NCBI GenBank assembly: GCA_045627405.1
Contig: JAZQNP010000081.1
Span: 1-64,000, forward strand
From: Firm-04 sp045627405
GTDB lineage: Bacteria > Bacillota > Clostridia > Oscillospirales > Ruminococcaceae
Direction: 5' to 3'
Length of the DNA: 64,000 nucleotides
The position numbers and the translations under genes are program-made. Numbering within the stretch: the stretch's first letter is position 1; each line of letters opens with the position of its first letter. Below, one piece after another: positions 33,880 through 42,772 of the stretch. The notes below the pieces were generated by a model. The model saw only the letters and a list, made by a program, of their open reading frames with translations, was not told the origin of the DNA and made no database searches.

Positions 33880-35964
33880 TTGGACCATAATACGATGACG
33901 CTCAATGCGCTGCCTGTCGGGGCGCGTGCTGTCGTCGCGGAGATCGCTGCCGATCAGACAGAGCGCGACCGCCTTGCGCAGCTCGGTCTGCTGCAAGGTG
34001 TTTCGCTGCGCTGCACACTGCGCGGTGCCGGCGGTTCTCCTACGGCTTTTGAAATTCAGGGTGCAGTGATCGCACTGCGCGATGATACCTGCGCGCAGAT
34101 TACTGTCATTCCCGACGCGGATATTTCGTCCGAGACGACTGTCTATCTGCTCGCCGGCAATCCCAATGTCGGCAAAAGTACGGTCTTTAATGCGCTGACC
34201 GGCATGAAACAGCACACCGGAAACTGGTGCGGAAAAACCGTTGCTGCTGCGGAGGGAACACTCCTGCACGGCAGCGAACAGATCCGCCTGCTGGATACGC
34301 CGGGTACCTATTCGCTTTTCTCTGAAACCGCAGAGGAAGCCGCTGCCTGCGACCTCATTGCAGCGATGCCGCATCACTGTATCTTCTGCATTGCCGATGC
34401 AACCTGCCTCGAACGCGGTGTTTCTCTCGTGCTGCAAATGCTGCACCTCCACAGACATATCGTTCTGTGCGTCAATATGATGGATGAGGCAAAGCGCAGG
34501 CATATTCAGATCGACCTCGAACAGCTCTCAGCATTGCTGCGGATTCCTGTTGTCGGCATCTCCGCACACAAAAAGAAATCCGTAGCCGCGCTGCCAGCCG
34601 CTGCTGCGCAGATTCGCAGTGATCTTCCGCTGCAACCGGTGCTGCCTGAACCGGAACTGCGTGCAGGTATCACCGCAGATGCAGTCAGGGAAGCTGCCGA
34701 AATCTGTCGGAAAACAGTGACTGTCACCGGCGACCCACGCAAAACCGAAGCACGCATCGACCGGCTGCTGACCGGAAAAACGCTCCGCATTCCGCTGATG
34801 TGTGTGCTGCTGCTTCTGACCTTCTGGATCACGCTTATCGGCGCGAACTATCCCTCTGCCCTGCTCGCCGCGCTCGTCGATCTGCTTTGTCGGGGAGGCA
34901 ATGCCCTCGCAGAACAGCTCCGCTGCCCGTCATGGCTCTCCGGCGCGCTCATTGACGGTATGCTGCGCGGCGTCGGCTGGGTGGTCTCTGTCATGCTGCC
35001 GCCGATGCTCATTTTCTTTCCGCTCTTTACGCTGCTTGAAGACATCGGCATTCTGCCGCGGATTGCCTTTAATATGGACCGCTGTTTTGCCAAATGCCGC
35101 GCCTGCGGGAAACAGTGCCTCACCATGACGATGGGATTTGGCTGCAATGCGGTCGGTGTCACAGAATGCAGAATCATTCAGAGCAGAAGAGAACGGCTGA
35201 TTGCCATTCTCACAAACGCGCTCGTTCCCTGCAACGGCAGGTTTCCCGCGCTGATCGCCGTGACTGCGATTTTTTTTGCCGGAAGCGATGCCTATGCCTC
35301 GCTGCGCTCTGCTGTGCTGCTTTGTCTGCTCATTCTGCTCAGCATCGGCATGACACTCGCGGCATCTGCGCTGCTCGGAAAAACCGTCCTCAAAGGACAG
35401 TCCTCCATGCTGGTGCTGGAACTGCCTCCCTATCGCAAGCCGAAGGTCGGGCAGATTCTCGTGCGCTCGTTCATCGACAGAACACTGAAAGTACTTGGGC
35501 GTGCCGTGATGACTGCCGCTCCGGTCAGTCTGCTGATCTGGTGCTGTGCCAATATCGAAATATCCGGTGCCTCTCTGCTTTCAATTCTCGCGAATGCACT
35601 GCATCCGGTCGGTATGATCTTTGGGCTGGACGGTATCATTCTGCTCGGATTTCTGCTCGGTCTGCCTGCAAATGAGATGATCCTTCCGGTGACTGTCACG
35701 GCGTATCTCGGCACAAAATCACTGACCGATTACGGGACGCTCACTGCTTTGCAGACAATTCTCTCGGTCAACGGCTGGACAACGGTGACAGCGGTCTGCT
35801 TTTTGCTTCTGATGCTCTTTCACGCGCCCTGTGCGACCACCATCCTTACTGTCTATCGGGAAACAGGCAGCAAAAAATGGACGGCTGCTGCCGTGGTTCT
35901 GCCGCTTCTCATCGGTCTGATGCTCTGTGCTGCCGTCAACTGCCTATGCACTTTGCTCCTCTGA
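33880..35964 (+). CDS. feoB: Ferrous iron transporter, FeoA-FeoB fusion
   Basis: 694 residues from TTG 33880, chosen because AGGGTGA sits five bases upstream; the alternative ATG 33895 has no ribosome-binding site. Residues 1-80 are a FeoA-type SH3 domain (LNALPVGARAVVAEI), fused to FeoB: G1 GNPNVGKST near 93, G3 DTPGTYS near 140, G4 NMMDEAK near 200, then a GDI-like region and the membrane gate domains with about eight segments from residue 305. It imports Fe(II) across the cytoplasmic membrane. A separate FeoA is therefore not needed in cis. The C-terminus ends in a hydrophobic segment without a FeoC. Confidence 0.95.
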   Translation: MDHNTMTLNALPVGARAVVAEIAADQTERDRLAQLGLLQGVSLRCTLRGAGGSPTAFEIQGAVIALRDDTCAQITVIPDADISSETTVYLLAGNPNVGKSTVFNALTGMKQHTGNWCGKTVAAAEGTLLHGSEQIRLLDTPGTYSLFSETAEEAAACDLIAAMPHHCIFCIADATCLERGVSLVLQMLHLHRHIVLCVNMMDEAKRRHIQIDLEQLSALLRIPVVGISAHKKKSVAALPAAAAQIRSDLPLQPVLPEPELRAGITADAVREAAEICRKTVTVTGDPRKTEARIDRLLTGKTLRIPLMCVLLLLTFWITLIGANYPSALLAALVDLLCRGGNALAEQLRCPSWLSGALIDGMLRGVGWVVSVMLPPMLIFFPLFTLLEDIGILPRIAFNMDRCFAKCRACGKQCLTMTMGFGCNAVGVTECRIIQSRRERLIAILTNALVPCNGRFPALIAVTAIFFAGSDAYASLRSAVLLCLLILLSIGMTLAASALLGKTVLKGQSSMLVLELPPYRKPKVGQILVRSFIDRTLKVLGRAVMTAAPVSLLIWCCANIEISGASLLSILANALHPVGMIFGLDGIILLGFLLGLPANEMILPVTVTAYLGTKSLTDYGTLTALQTILSVNGWTTVTAVCFLLLMLFHAPCATTILTVYRETGSKKWTAAAVVLPLLIGLMLCAAVNCLCTLLL

Positions 35965-35972
35965 TTTTATCA

Positions 35973-36008
35973 GCACCGCATTCCGATGATGCGGTGCGAT
36001 GTTTTTTT
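35973..36008 (+). terminator. Terminator of feoB
   Basis: GCACCGCAT (35973-35981) pairs with ATGCGGTGC (35989-35997), 7-base loop, followed after GATG by a T-run. Confidence 0.75.
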
Positions 36009-36030
36009 GCCGTGAAAATCGCGGAAGCGG

Positions 36031-36059
36031 TTGCTTTTTTATGCGGAATATGCTATAAT
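36031..36059 (+). promoter_or_regulatory. Promoter of the MoxR-DUF58-transglutaminase operon
   Basis: TTGCTT (36031-36036), 17-base spacer, consensus TATAAT (36054-36059). Transcription would start near 36066. Confidence 0.75.
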
Positions 36060-36078
36060 ATTCTCTGTGAAAATGTAT

Positions 36079-36112
36079 TGCCCGCGGGCTGCTGTTCAGC
36101 GGGCAGTTTTTT
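36079..36112 (+). terminator. Terminator-like hairpin in the MoxR leader (attenuator candidate)
   Basis: TGCCCGC (36079-36085) pairs with GCGGGCA (36099-36105), a 13-base loop, followed at once by GTTTTTTT. It stands between the promoter and the start codon, so transcripts must pass it to reach the operon. Confidence 0.6.
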
Positions 36113-36131
36113 TAGATTGGAGAAAACAGAA

Positions 36132-37112
36132 ATGGAAAAGAAATCTGCGATTTCTGCTGTCGAAGCCTCGTCTCTTGCACAGGATATTCTGCATGAGGTG
36201 CAAAAGGTTGTCGTCGGCAAGGATATTATCATTCTCAAAGTGCTGCTCGCGGCTCTTGCGGGCGGACATGTGCTGCTCGAAGATATGCCGGGTGTCGGCA
36301 AAACAACCCTCGCACTTGCGTTTGCCAAGACACTGAATCTCGATTACCGCAGAGTGCAGTTCACCCCTGATGTGCTGCCCAGCGATGTGACCGGTTTTAC
36401 GGTTTACAACAAGGATAACGGCTGCATGGAGTTCAAAAAGGGCGCGGCATTCTGTAACCTCCTCCTTGCGGATGAGATCAACCGCACGTCTCCCAAAACG
36501 CAGTCCTCTCTGCTCGAACTCATGGAGGAAAACAGTGTGACGGTCGATGGCGTGACCTATGAGCTGCCGTCTCCGTATTTTGTTCTTGCCACGCAGAATC
36601 CGACCGGTTCTGTCGGCACGCAGATGCTCCCTGAATCACAGCTTGACCGCTTTATGCTCAGACTCCATATGGGGTATCCCGATCTTGACAGCGAAGTGCA
36701 GATTATGCAGGCAAGAAACGGTGCTGATCCCATGGACACCGTGCAGCAGGTCATTACACGGGACATGCTCCTGCAAATGCAGAATGCCGCCGCACAGGTC
36801 TATGTCGATGATGTGATTCTTCACTACATTGCGGAGCTTTCCGCCGCTACCCGTTCCCACGACTATATTCGTCTCGGTGTCAGTCCGCGCGGCTCTCTTG
36901 CACTCTGTGCTTCTGCCCGCGCAACCGCGCTTGTTCGCGGCAGAGATTATGTCATTCCGGATGATATTCGCGTCGTGATTGCCGAATGCTTTGCGCACCG
37001 CCTGCTGCTCGCGCCGCGTGCGCGGATGGAACATGTCACCGCAGAAGACCTGATCGAATCCATTCTGCAAAAGGTGCCTGTTCCCAGGCTGCAAAGGAAA
37101 CGCGAATCATGA
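36132..37112 (+). CDS. MoxR-family AAA+ ATPase
   Basis: 326 residues from ATG 36132; upstream in-frame codons lie before the promoter and attenuator. Walker A DMPGVGKTTLALA near 56, Walker B LLADEINRTSPK near 115, sensor 1 LATQNP near 153 and the AAA lid domain from about 215 with SPRGSLALCASARA. MoxR ATPases act as chaperones that mature partner proteins, commonly encoded together with DUF58 and transglutaminase-like proteins, as here. The stop overlaps the DUF58 start as ATGA. Confidence 0.94.
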   Translation: MEKKSAISAVEASSLAQDILHEVQKVVVGKDIIILKVLLAALAGGHVLLEDMPGVGKTTLALAFAKTLNLDYRRVQFTPDVLPSDVTGFTVYNKDNGCMEFKKGAAFCNLLLADEINRTSPKTQSSLLELMEENSVTVDGVTYELPSPYFVLATQNPTGSVGTQMLPESQLDRFMLRLHMGYPDLDSEVQIMQARNGADPMDTVQQVITRDMLLQMQNAAAQVYVDDVILHYIAELSAATRSHDYIRLGVSPRGSLALCASARATALVRGRDYVIPDDIRVVIAECFAHRLLLAPRARMEHVTAEDLIESILQKVPVPRLQRKRES

Positions 37113-38359
37113 AACGCGTCAAGCTGCTCTATCTGATTCTGCTGGTTGTCCTGTTCCTGTTTCTCATTCTCTACCGCGGTGTGCTGTCTTTGCAGCTCTT
37201 TCTCTTTGCTCTGATTTTTCCTGCCGCGCTTTGGATTCTGCTGCGCATTCTCAAACATACACTGCACGCCTCGCTGCGGCATTCCGATCTGCCTGTCCGG
37301 ACAGGAGACAGCTTTCAATGGGTGCTTTCTATCCAAAACCGCAGTTTTCTGCCGGCTTCTCACGCCGATGTGACACTGGAATACGGGACAAGTCTTTCTG
37401 ACGATATTCAGAAAGTCTGCATTCAGCTGCCTGTGCTGCCGTGCAACACGCAGAGAGTCCGGTTTACTTTCCGTGCGGCTGCCTGCGGTACGCTGACCAT
37501 GCGCGTCGGAAAACTGACGGTCTACGATCCGCTCAGACTTTTCCGCGCCCGAATTCTGCTCAATGCAGAAGATACGATCTGCGTGCTTCCTGCTGCCGAC
37601 CCTATGCTCGGTGCGCAGTGGGAATTTAAACTGGATACCGATTCGGATTCGGATACGTTCGATCAGAAAAAAGCCGGCGATGACCCTTCGGAACTCTTTG
37701 ATCTGCACTTGTACCGCGAGGGCGATGCAGTCTCGCGGATCTACTGGAAGCTCAGCTCAAAGCTCGACCAGCTTCTTGTCAAAGAATACAGTCTGCCGCT
37801 TTCCGGACAGATGCTCCTGCTGCCCGACTATCGGGATACCGATGATACGGAGCAGTCAGCTCTGCGGCTGGATGCGATGCTCTCTGCGGTGCAGACTGCT
37901 GCACAGCGGCTTCATGAGCAGGACATTCCGTTTGCCATGCTGCTCTGCAACAAAAAGGACGGGCTGCTTCCTTCCGAAACTGCTGAATCTGCCGAGGATG
38001 CGGAGTCGTTTCTGCTCTCGCTTCTGCGCGAAAAGCCCGCGCCGCAGTCCGATGAGGCAGCGCATCTTGCGCTGATTGAATCTCTGCTCACCGAGCCGGG
38101 TCATTCCGATCATGTGCTGCTCTTTCTTCCGCAGCTTTCCGAGGCTGCTGCCGCGATGCTCTGCGGATTGCCCGATCCTTCCCGTCTGACGGTTTTTGCC
38201 GTTCGCAGTGAAAATCAGGACACGCTTCCGGACCTGCCGTGTGAGACAGTTCTGCTCTCTCCGACACCGCCGCCTTCTGATCTGCCGCAGAGCATTGTAA
38301 ATGTGCTGACAGAGACGGAAATGTTTTATGCAGATGAAGAGGGGGGTGACAGACTGTGA
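37109..38359 (+). CDS. DUF58 membrane protein
   Basis: 416 residues. Two hydrophobic N-terminal segments (about 7-22 and 28-45) are followed by a beta-rich domain and then the DUF58 core, recognised from YREGDAVSRIYWKLSSKLDQLLVKEY near 210, a degenerate von Willebrand-like fold. The region from about 240 to 400 is variable. DUF58 proteins are thought to be clients of the neighbouring MoxR ATPase in envelope assembly; this is a general association, not shown here. It overlaps both neighbours by four bases, so the three genes are translationally coupled. Confidence 0.92.
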   Translation: MKRVKLLYLILLVVLFLFLILYRGVLSLQLFLFALIFPAALWILLRILKHTLHASLRHSDLPVRTGDSFQWVLSIQNRSFLPASHADVTLEYGTSLSDDIQKVCIQLPVLPCNTQRVRFTFRAAACGTLTMRVGKLTVYDPLRLFRARILLNAEDTICVLPAADPMLGAQWEFKLDTDSDSDTFDQKKAGDDPSELFDLHLYREGDAVSRIYWKLSSKLDQLLVKEYSLPLSGQMLLLPDYRDTDDTEQSALRLDAMLSAVQTAAQRLHEQDIPFAMLLCNKKDGLLPSETAESAEDAESFLLSLLREKPAPQSDEAAHLALIESLLTEPGHSDHVLLFLPQLSEAAAAMLCGLPDPSRLTVFAVRSENQDTLPDLPCETVLLSPTPPPSDLPQSIVNVLTETEMFYADEEGGDRL

Positions 38360-40878
38360 AACGGCGTAAATCTGTCCGGACACTCGATTCCCTGCTTGTC
38401 CATGAGGGCATTTCCATGTCGGTGCGCGATAACCGCAGATTCCCCGAAATGCTCGTGCATTCTCTTGTGACCGTAATCGGCGAATGCAGTGCGGTGATCT
38501 GCTTTCAGGGATTCTATCAGTTTCCCTGTCAGTTCGCAAAGCTGATCCTGCTGTTTGTTTGCTATTCTCTGCTGATGCAGCTGCTGCGCAGATTTTCTCC
38601 GCGGGGTGCTTTCTTCTGCGTGCTGATCTCCTTTACCATGATTCCGTTGCTCCTGCTCCTGCACCGCGATGCCGCTGCGGTCGGAATTCAGACCTTCTAC
38701 CGCATGATGAGCCAGACTGCTATGCATGAACAGGTACGCTATTCCTATGCTGCTGTTGTCGGTGAATGGTCTGAACTGACCTGTATGCGCTTTCTCTTTG
38801 ATGTCATGGCGTTTGCCGTCGCTGCGCTGCTCGAATATTCCGATGTGCTGCTTTCCAGCCGCCACTCCGGAAGAAGCGGTCTTTTTATGCGCTTCCTCGT
38901 CACATTCCCCTTTTTGGAATGCGGTCTGTATTTCGGTCTGGAAACGTATCCTGCCGCGGTCTTTTCGCTGATCGCATTCTGGATTGCCTCCCTTGCACTG
39001 ATGCAGCGGCGCGTCAAGGGCTTGCATCCTGCCGAGAAACAGTCGATTTTTGCCGTAAAGAAATCAAAACAGTTCACCACGCACGAAATCAGTGCTGCCT
39101 TTCTTCTGCTGCTGACCGGTCTGATCGGCTGCGCTGTCGTCGCCGGAACTGCGAATTTCCGCCGCAGCAGGGAGATGAATCAGAAGCGGAATGCGCTGCT
39201 GGACTTTTATCACGGCCTCTCTATTTATGATGCGACCGGAATCCTGCAATCTATTCCCTCACAGCTCGGAATTCATGTTGAAGGCGACACCATCGAACTC
39301 GATGAGATCGACCGGCTCAATTTTAACGGCGCACCTGCCCTCTATGTCACTGTCGGTGCCTCCGCGCTGAGTCAGGATTACTATATGCGCGGACTTGTGC
39401 GCTCTGAATACACCGGTTCGGGCTGGGCAGTTCCGACTGCGGCTTACCGCAGCGGAAATGAGTTGTTCCAGAGACTCACAGATGCCGGAAAAATGCCGCA
39501 GACTTATTTTATTGCGGATGAAGCCGAACAGCTGACCTATCTCACGGGAAAGTACCGCGTGATCAACTGCTCAGTGCAGGCTGTCAATCCCGAGCATGTC
39601 AATTATCTGCCCTATCAGGTGCTTTGCAAAGAGGGGACGAAATATCGGCATGACTCGGAAATCATCCTCGATGACACACAAAATTATGACTTCTGGATCC
39701 TGAAAGACTATTCTTTCTATTGGGGCGGGCTGGTAGAGCAGATGCCGTCCTCTGATCCGATGGTCAATGAGTATGAAAAGTTTGTACTTGATACATACCT
39801 TTCCTTCCCCGAAAACGAAGCGATGGAGCAGATCAAGAATCAGTTTGATCAGTTTCTTTTTGATACATATGGTCTTTCACTCGACGATACCTATGTGTCG
39901 GGCAGCGACCTGCTTGATCTGATCTGCACTTATCTCTGGGAAACCTGTGAATATGATACGGCTCCCGGAAAAACACCGGAAGGGTATGACTATGCGGACT
40001 ATTTCCTTCTGGAAAATCACCGCGGCTTCTGCGCCCACTACGCAACTGCGGCGGTGCTGCTCTGCCGTATGCACGGCATTCCTGCGCGTTACTGTCAGGG
40101 TTATGTGCTGACTCAGCGGAACTATACCGAAGCGGTCAGCGGTGAGGATTATCTCTATACCATCCCTGATGAGCAGGCGCACGCATGGGCGGAGATCTAT
40201 GTCGAGAGCTTTGGCTGGGTGCCTTACGAATTTACCGAATCTGTTGCCGAAATATGGCACAGCTATTCACCGCAGACGACACAGACCTCACAGGTCACTG
40301 CATCTGCAACGACCGCTTCTTCTGCACAAAACTCCGTGACAGCGGCTTCCTCGCAGACAACAACGACCTCCGCAGCCGCTGCTTCTTCCCTGCCCGCCGG
40401 CAGCTCGGATGACAACGGACAGCACGCAGGTGCAGCTCCGGATTGGCTCCGGACGGTTCTCATGACCGCAGGAGGAGCGGCGAGCCTGCTGCTTTTGCTT
40501 CTGCTGTACCGTGCCTTCCACTATGCGGTCGTCCGCAAGAGAAAAGCTGCAATGTATCAGCAGAACGCCAATGCTGCGGCGGATGCTGCATATCAGTTCC
40601 TCATCAAGCTGCTTGCGATACAGGGCATCCGGCAGGGCGGAATGCCGCATGAGGTGTTTGCCGATGCTGCGGAAGCACAGTGTGATCTTCTCCCGGAGGG
40701 AAGTGTCCGGAGAGCTGTCGAGATCGAACAGGAAGCCGTGTTCAGCCGCACCGGTACGTCTGCCGATGCCGCCGCCGAACTCAGCCGGACTGCCGAGATA
40801 TTTGCGCAAATACTCTGCGAAAATGCAAAGCCGCTCAGACGCTTTGTTCTGCGCTGGTTCCGGCATGTCGTTGCTTGA
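38356..40878 (+). CDS. Transglutaminase-like membrane protein (TgpA type)
   Basis: 840 residues starting at GTG 38356 (GTGA overlap). The first 240 residues hold about six to seven membrane segments, then an extracellular region with a transglutaminase-like domain: catalytic Cys in HRGFCAHYATAAVLL near 558, catalytic His in QAHAWAEIYVESFGW near 606. The third residue is in WVPYEFTES, where Glu or Tyr stands instead of the common Asp. A Thr/Ser/Ala-rich spacer (about 635-690), one more membrane segment (about 697-720) and a DUF4129-like cytoplasmic tail follow. Probably a cell-envelope peptide-crosslinking or protease-like enzyme working with MoxR and DUF58. Confidence 0.92.
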   Translation: MKRRKSVRTLDSLLVHEGISMSVRDNRRFPEMLVHSLVTVIGECSAVICFQGFYQFPCQFAKLILLFVCYSLLMQLLRRFSPRGAFFCVLISFTMIPLLLLLHRDAAAVGIQTFYRMMSQTAMHEQVRYSYAAVVGEWSELTCMRFLFDVMAFAVAALLEYSDVLLSSRHSGRSGLFMRFLVTFPFLECGLYFGLETYPAAVFSLIAFWIASLALMQRRVKGLHPAEKQSIFAVKKSKQFTTHEISAAFLLLLTGLIGCAVVAGTANFRRSREMNQKRNALLDFYHGLSIYDATGILQSIPSQLGIHVEGDTIELDEIDRLNFNGAPALYVTVGASALSQDYYMRGLVRSEYTGSGWAVPTAAYRSGNELFQRLTDAGKMPQTYFIADEAEQLTYLTGKYRVINCSVQAVNPEHVNYLPYQVLCKEGTKYRHDSEIILDDTQNYDFWILKDYSFYWGGLVEQMPSSDPMVNEYEKFVLDTYLSFPENEAMEQIKNQFDQFLFDTYGLSLDDTYVSGSDLLDLICTYLWETCEYDTAPGKTPEGYDYADYFLLENHRGFCAHYATAAVLLCRMHGIPARYCQGYVLTQRNYTEAVSGEDYLYTIPDEQAHAWAEIYVESFGWVPYEFTESVAEIWHSYSPQTTQTSQVTASATTASSAQNSVTAASSQTTTTSAAAASSLPAGSSDDNGQHAGAAPDWLRTVLMTAGGAASLLLLLLLYRAFHYAVVRKRKAAMYQQNANAAADAAYQFLIKLLAIQGIRQGGMPHEVFADAAEAQCDLLPEGSVRRAVEIEQEAVFSRTGTSADAAAELSRTAEIFAQILCENAKPLRRFVLRWFRHVVA

Positions 40879-40903
40879 TTTTTCTGCCCGAATCTGATAT
40901 AAT
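40875..40903 (+). promoter_or_regulatory. Promoter of the tsaE-tsaB-polyamine operon
   Basis: TTGATT (40875-40880, overlapping the end of the preceding gene), 17-base spacer, consensus TATAAT (40898-40903), 20 bases before the first start codon. Confidence 0.8.
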
Positions 40904-40922
40904 ATGAGAGGGGGCTGCTGCG

Positions 40923-41639
40923 ATGCTGACAGCAGATGTACTTTGCGCCGAACTGACCGACCGCTGCCTGGGCGGCAGGGCTTTTACCATGGTCAAGGAA
41001 CTCGGCAGATACCGCACACAGGCTGTGCTGACAGAGTCTGGCTGGCAGGAGACTGTGCTCGACCGGAATGCGCATGTGCAGATCTCCTATGCAGCTGCCG
41101 AGGTGCGAAAAGTCGCTGAAAAATTCCCGGAGCTGACTGTGACCTATCCGCAGCAGATTCTCTCGCAGCAGCAGCCCGTCGGCAATGACAGTCTGCGCTT
41201 TCTGCTTCGACGCACAAATGCAGTGATTTCTGTGTCGGAAGCCTTTGCCCGACTCCGCGGCGGCTGGGATTTCAAAGATATGCTGCTGGATACATGGCAG
41301 ACGCAGACAGATGCACTCATACTTGCCGTTTGCAAATATCTGTGTAAGTTTGAAATCAAAACAGCAAGGATGTTCAGCGAACCGAATGTTGCAACAACCG
41401 TTCAGCTGCGCGTGTGCAGCGAGGAAATCTCCACCGGTATCTGGGCTGTGCCGCTCTCCGCATGCGATCTTTATCCGCTGCAATGGGACAGCGAAATCTG
41501 CGGTATGGCTCTGCTGCTTGCCGATGCCCTGCGGCTTCGGCTTCAAGAGGAATGCGGCGATGCACTGCGCATTTTCGTCCGCCGCGATGAATCTGCGCAA
41601 ATCTGCACGCTGATTCTGAATTATCTGCAACAGGAATGA
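40923..41639 (+). CDS. Uncharacterised protein, first gene of the tsaE/tsaB operon
   Basis: 238 residues, start ATG with AGAGGGGG eight bases upstream. No signal peptide or membrane segment. It is rich in Leu, Ala and Cys, with no metal-binding cluster that I can recognise. The sequence shows alternating strands and helices (QAVLTESGWQETVLDRNAHVQ; GMALLLADALRLRLQ). I do not recognise a family. It lies six bases before tsaE, behind its own strong promoter, so it is certainly expressed with the threonylcarbamoyl genes if those are. Confidence 0.8.
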   Translation: MLTADVLCAELTDRCLGGRAFTMVKELGRYRTQAVLTESGWQETVLDRNAHVQISYAAAEVRKVAEKFPELTVTYPQQILSQQQPVGNDSLRFLLRRTNAVISVSEAFARLRGGWDFKDMLLDTWQTQTDALILAVCKYLCKFEIKTARMFSEPNVATTVQLRVCSEEISTGIWAVPLSACDLYPLQWDSEICGMALLLADALRLRLQEECGDALRIFVRRDESAQICTLILNYLQQE

Positions 41640-41645
41640 AAAACT

Positions 41646-42092
41646 ATGCCTGAATTTATTTCATACTCGCCAAAAGAAACCCATGCACTCGCCGTGCGGC
41701 TCGGCAAAGCCCTCCGTCCCGGCACCTGCATTGCGTTCTTCGGCGGACTGGGCGCGGGCAAGACAACTTTTACCCGCGGGATTGCGGAAGGACTGGGGCT
41801 GCCTGATCTTGTCAGCTCTCCGACGTTCGCGCTCGTCAACGAATATCACGCGGACGGCTGTATTTCTGTCTATCATTTTGATATGTACCGTGTCACATCC
41901 CCCGAAGCTCTCGAAACAACCGGCTTTTGGGATTACCCGCTGGAAGATGCGGTCTTTGTGATCGAATGGGCTGAGAATATTGCAGACTTTCTGCCGCAGC
42001 CGTATCTCCGTATTACCATGGAAGGAAACGGGGATGCGCCGCGCCGGATTATGCTGGAAGGAGATGAGCTGCTTGCTGATTTTGTCGGTTGA
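41646..42092 (+). CDS. tsaE: tRNA threonylcarbamoyladenosine biosynthesis ATPase
   Basis: 148 residues. TsaE is the ATPase that, with TsaB and TsaD, turns over the complex making t6A at position 37 of ANN-decoding tRNAs. Walker A GGLGAGKTTFTRGIAEGLG near 35, SSPTFALVNEYHADG near 58, and YHFDMYRV near 76 match the family; EWAEN near 105 is also typical. The gene end overlaps tsaB by 20 bases. tsaD is not in the window. Confidence 0.94.
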   Translation: MPEFISYSPKETHALAVRLGKALRPGTCIAFFGGLGAGKTTFTRGIAEGLGLPDLVSSPTFALVNEYHADGCISVYHFDMYRVTSPEALETTGFWDYPLEDAVFVIEWAENIADFLPQPYLRITMEGNGDAPRRIMLEGDELLADFVG

Positions 42093-42723
42093 TTCTTCGG
42101 GCAACACTGCCTCCGTCGCGGTCGTGCAGGACGGCACACTGCTCGGATACCGGATGCTCTATACTGCCCGCGCACACTCCCAGATTCTGCTGCCGATGGC
42201 AAAATCCTTGCTCTCGGAAACCGGACATACCGTGCAGGAGGTTGATCTTTTCGCCGCGGCAAACGGACCGGGTTCTTATACCGGTCTGCGCATCGGTGTC
42301 GCGCTCATGCAGGCTCTTGCCTTTGCGGGCGGAAAACAATGTGCCGGCATCTCGACGCTCGAAGGTCTGGCGTGGAATCTCTCTGCCCGCAGCGGCATCA
42401 TATGTGCCTGTCTTCATGCGCGGCTCGATCTGTGCTACTGCGCGTTTTTTGAGAGCGACGGACTGACCGTCACGCGGCTGACCGATGACGCTGTGCTGCA
42501 TGCAGAGGAAATCGCAGCGCAGGTCAACGCCTACGGCACGCAGATCATGTGCGCGGGAAACGGCTATGAGAAGATTGCTCCGCTGTGTGAGCATCTTGTC
42601 TGCGCACCGCTGCACCTGCAAAATCAGTCCGCATGCGGCATCGCGCTGGCTGCGATGCACTGCGAACCGGTGACGCCAGAGCAGCTTTCCGTCAGCTATT
42701 TGCAGGCAGTGAAAATCGGATGA
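42073..42723 (+). CDS. tsaB: tRNA threonylcarbamoyladenosine biosynthesis protein TsaB
   Basis: 216 residues from TTG 42073, which has AAGGAG nine bases upstream and gives the expected N-terminus (M)LILSVDSSGNTASVAV; the ATG at 42064 is too close to the same Shine-Dalgarno. TsaB is the inactive ASKHA-fold partner of TsaD. Family motifs: HSQILLPMAKSLL near 35, AANGPGSYTGLRIGVAL near 61. The usual neighbour rimI is absent here and found beside polA at 15.6 kb. Confidence 0.9.
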   Translation: MLILSVDSSGNTASVAVVQDGTLLGYRMLYTARAHSQILLPMAKSLLSETGHTVQEVDLFAAANGPGSYTGLRIGVALMQALAFAGGKQCAGISTLEGLAWNLSARSGIICACLHARLDLCYCAFFESDGLTVTRLTDDAVLHAEEIAAQVNAYGTQIMCAGNGYEKIAPLCEHLVCAPLHLQNQSACGIALAAMHCEPVTPEQLSVSYLQAVKIG

Positions 42724-42772
42724 ATCATCGGCTGCATGCCGTTATTTTATTTCAAACAGGAGGACTACCATC

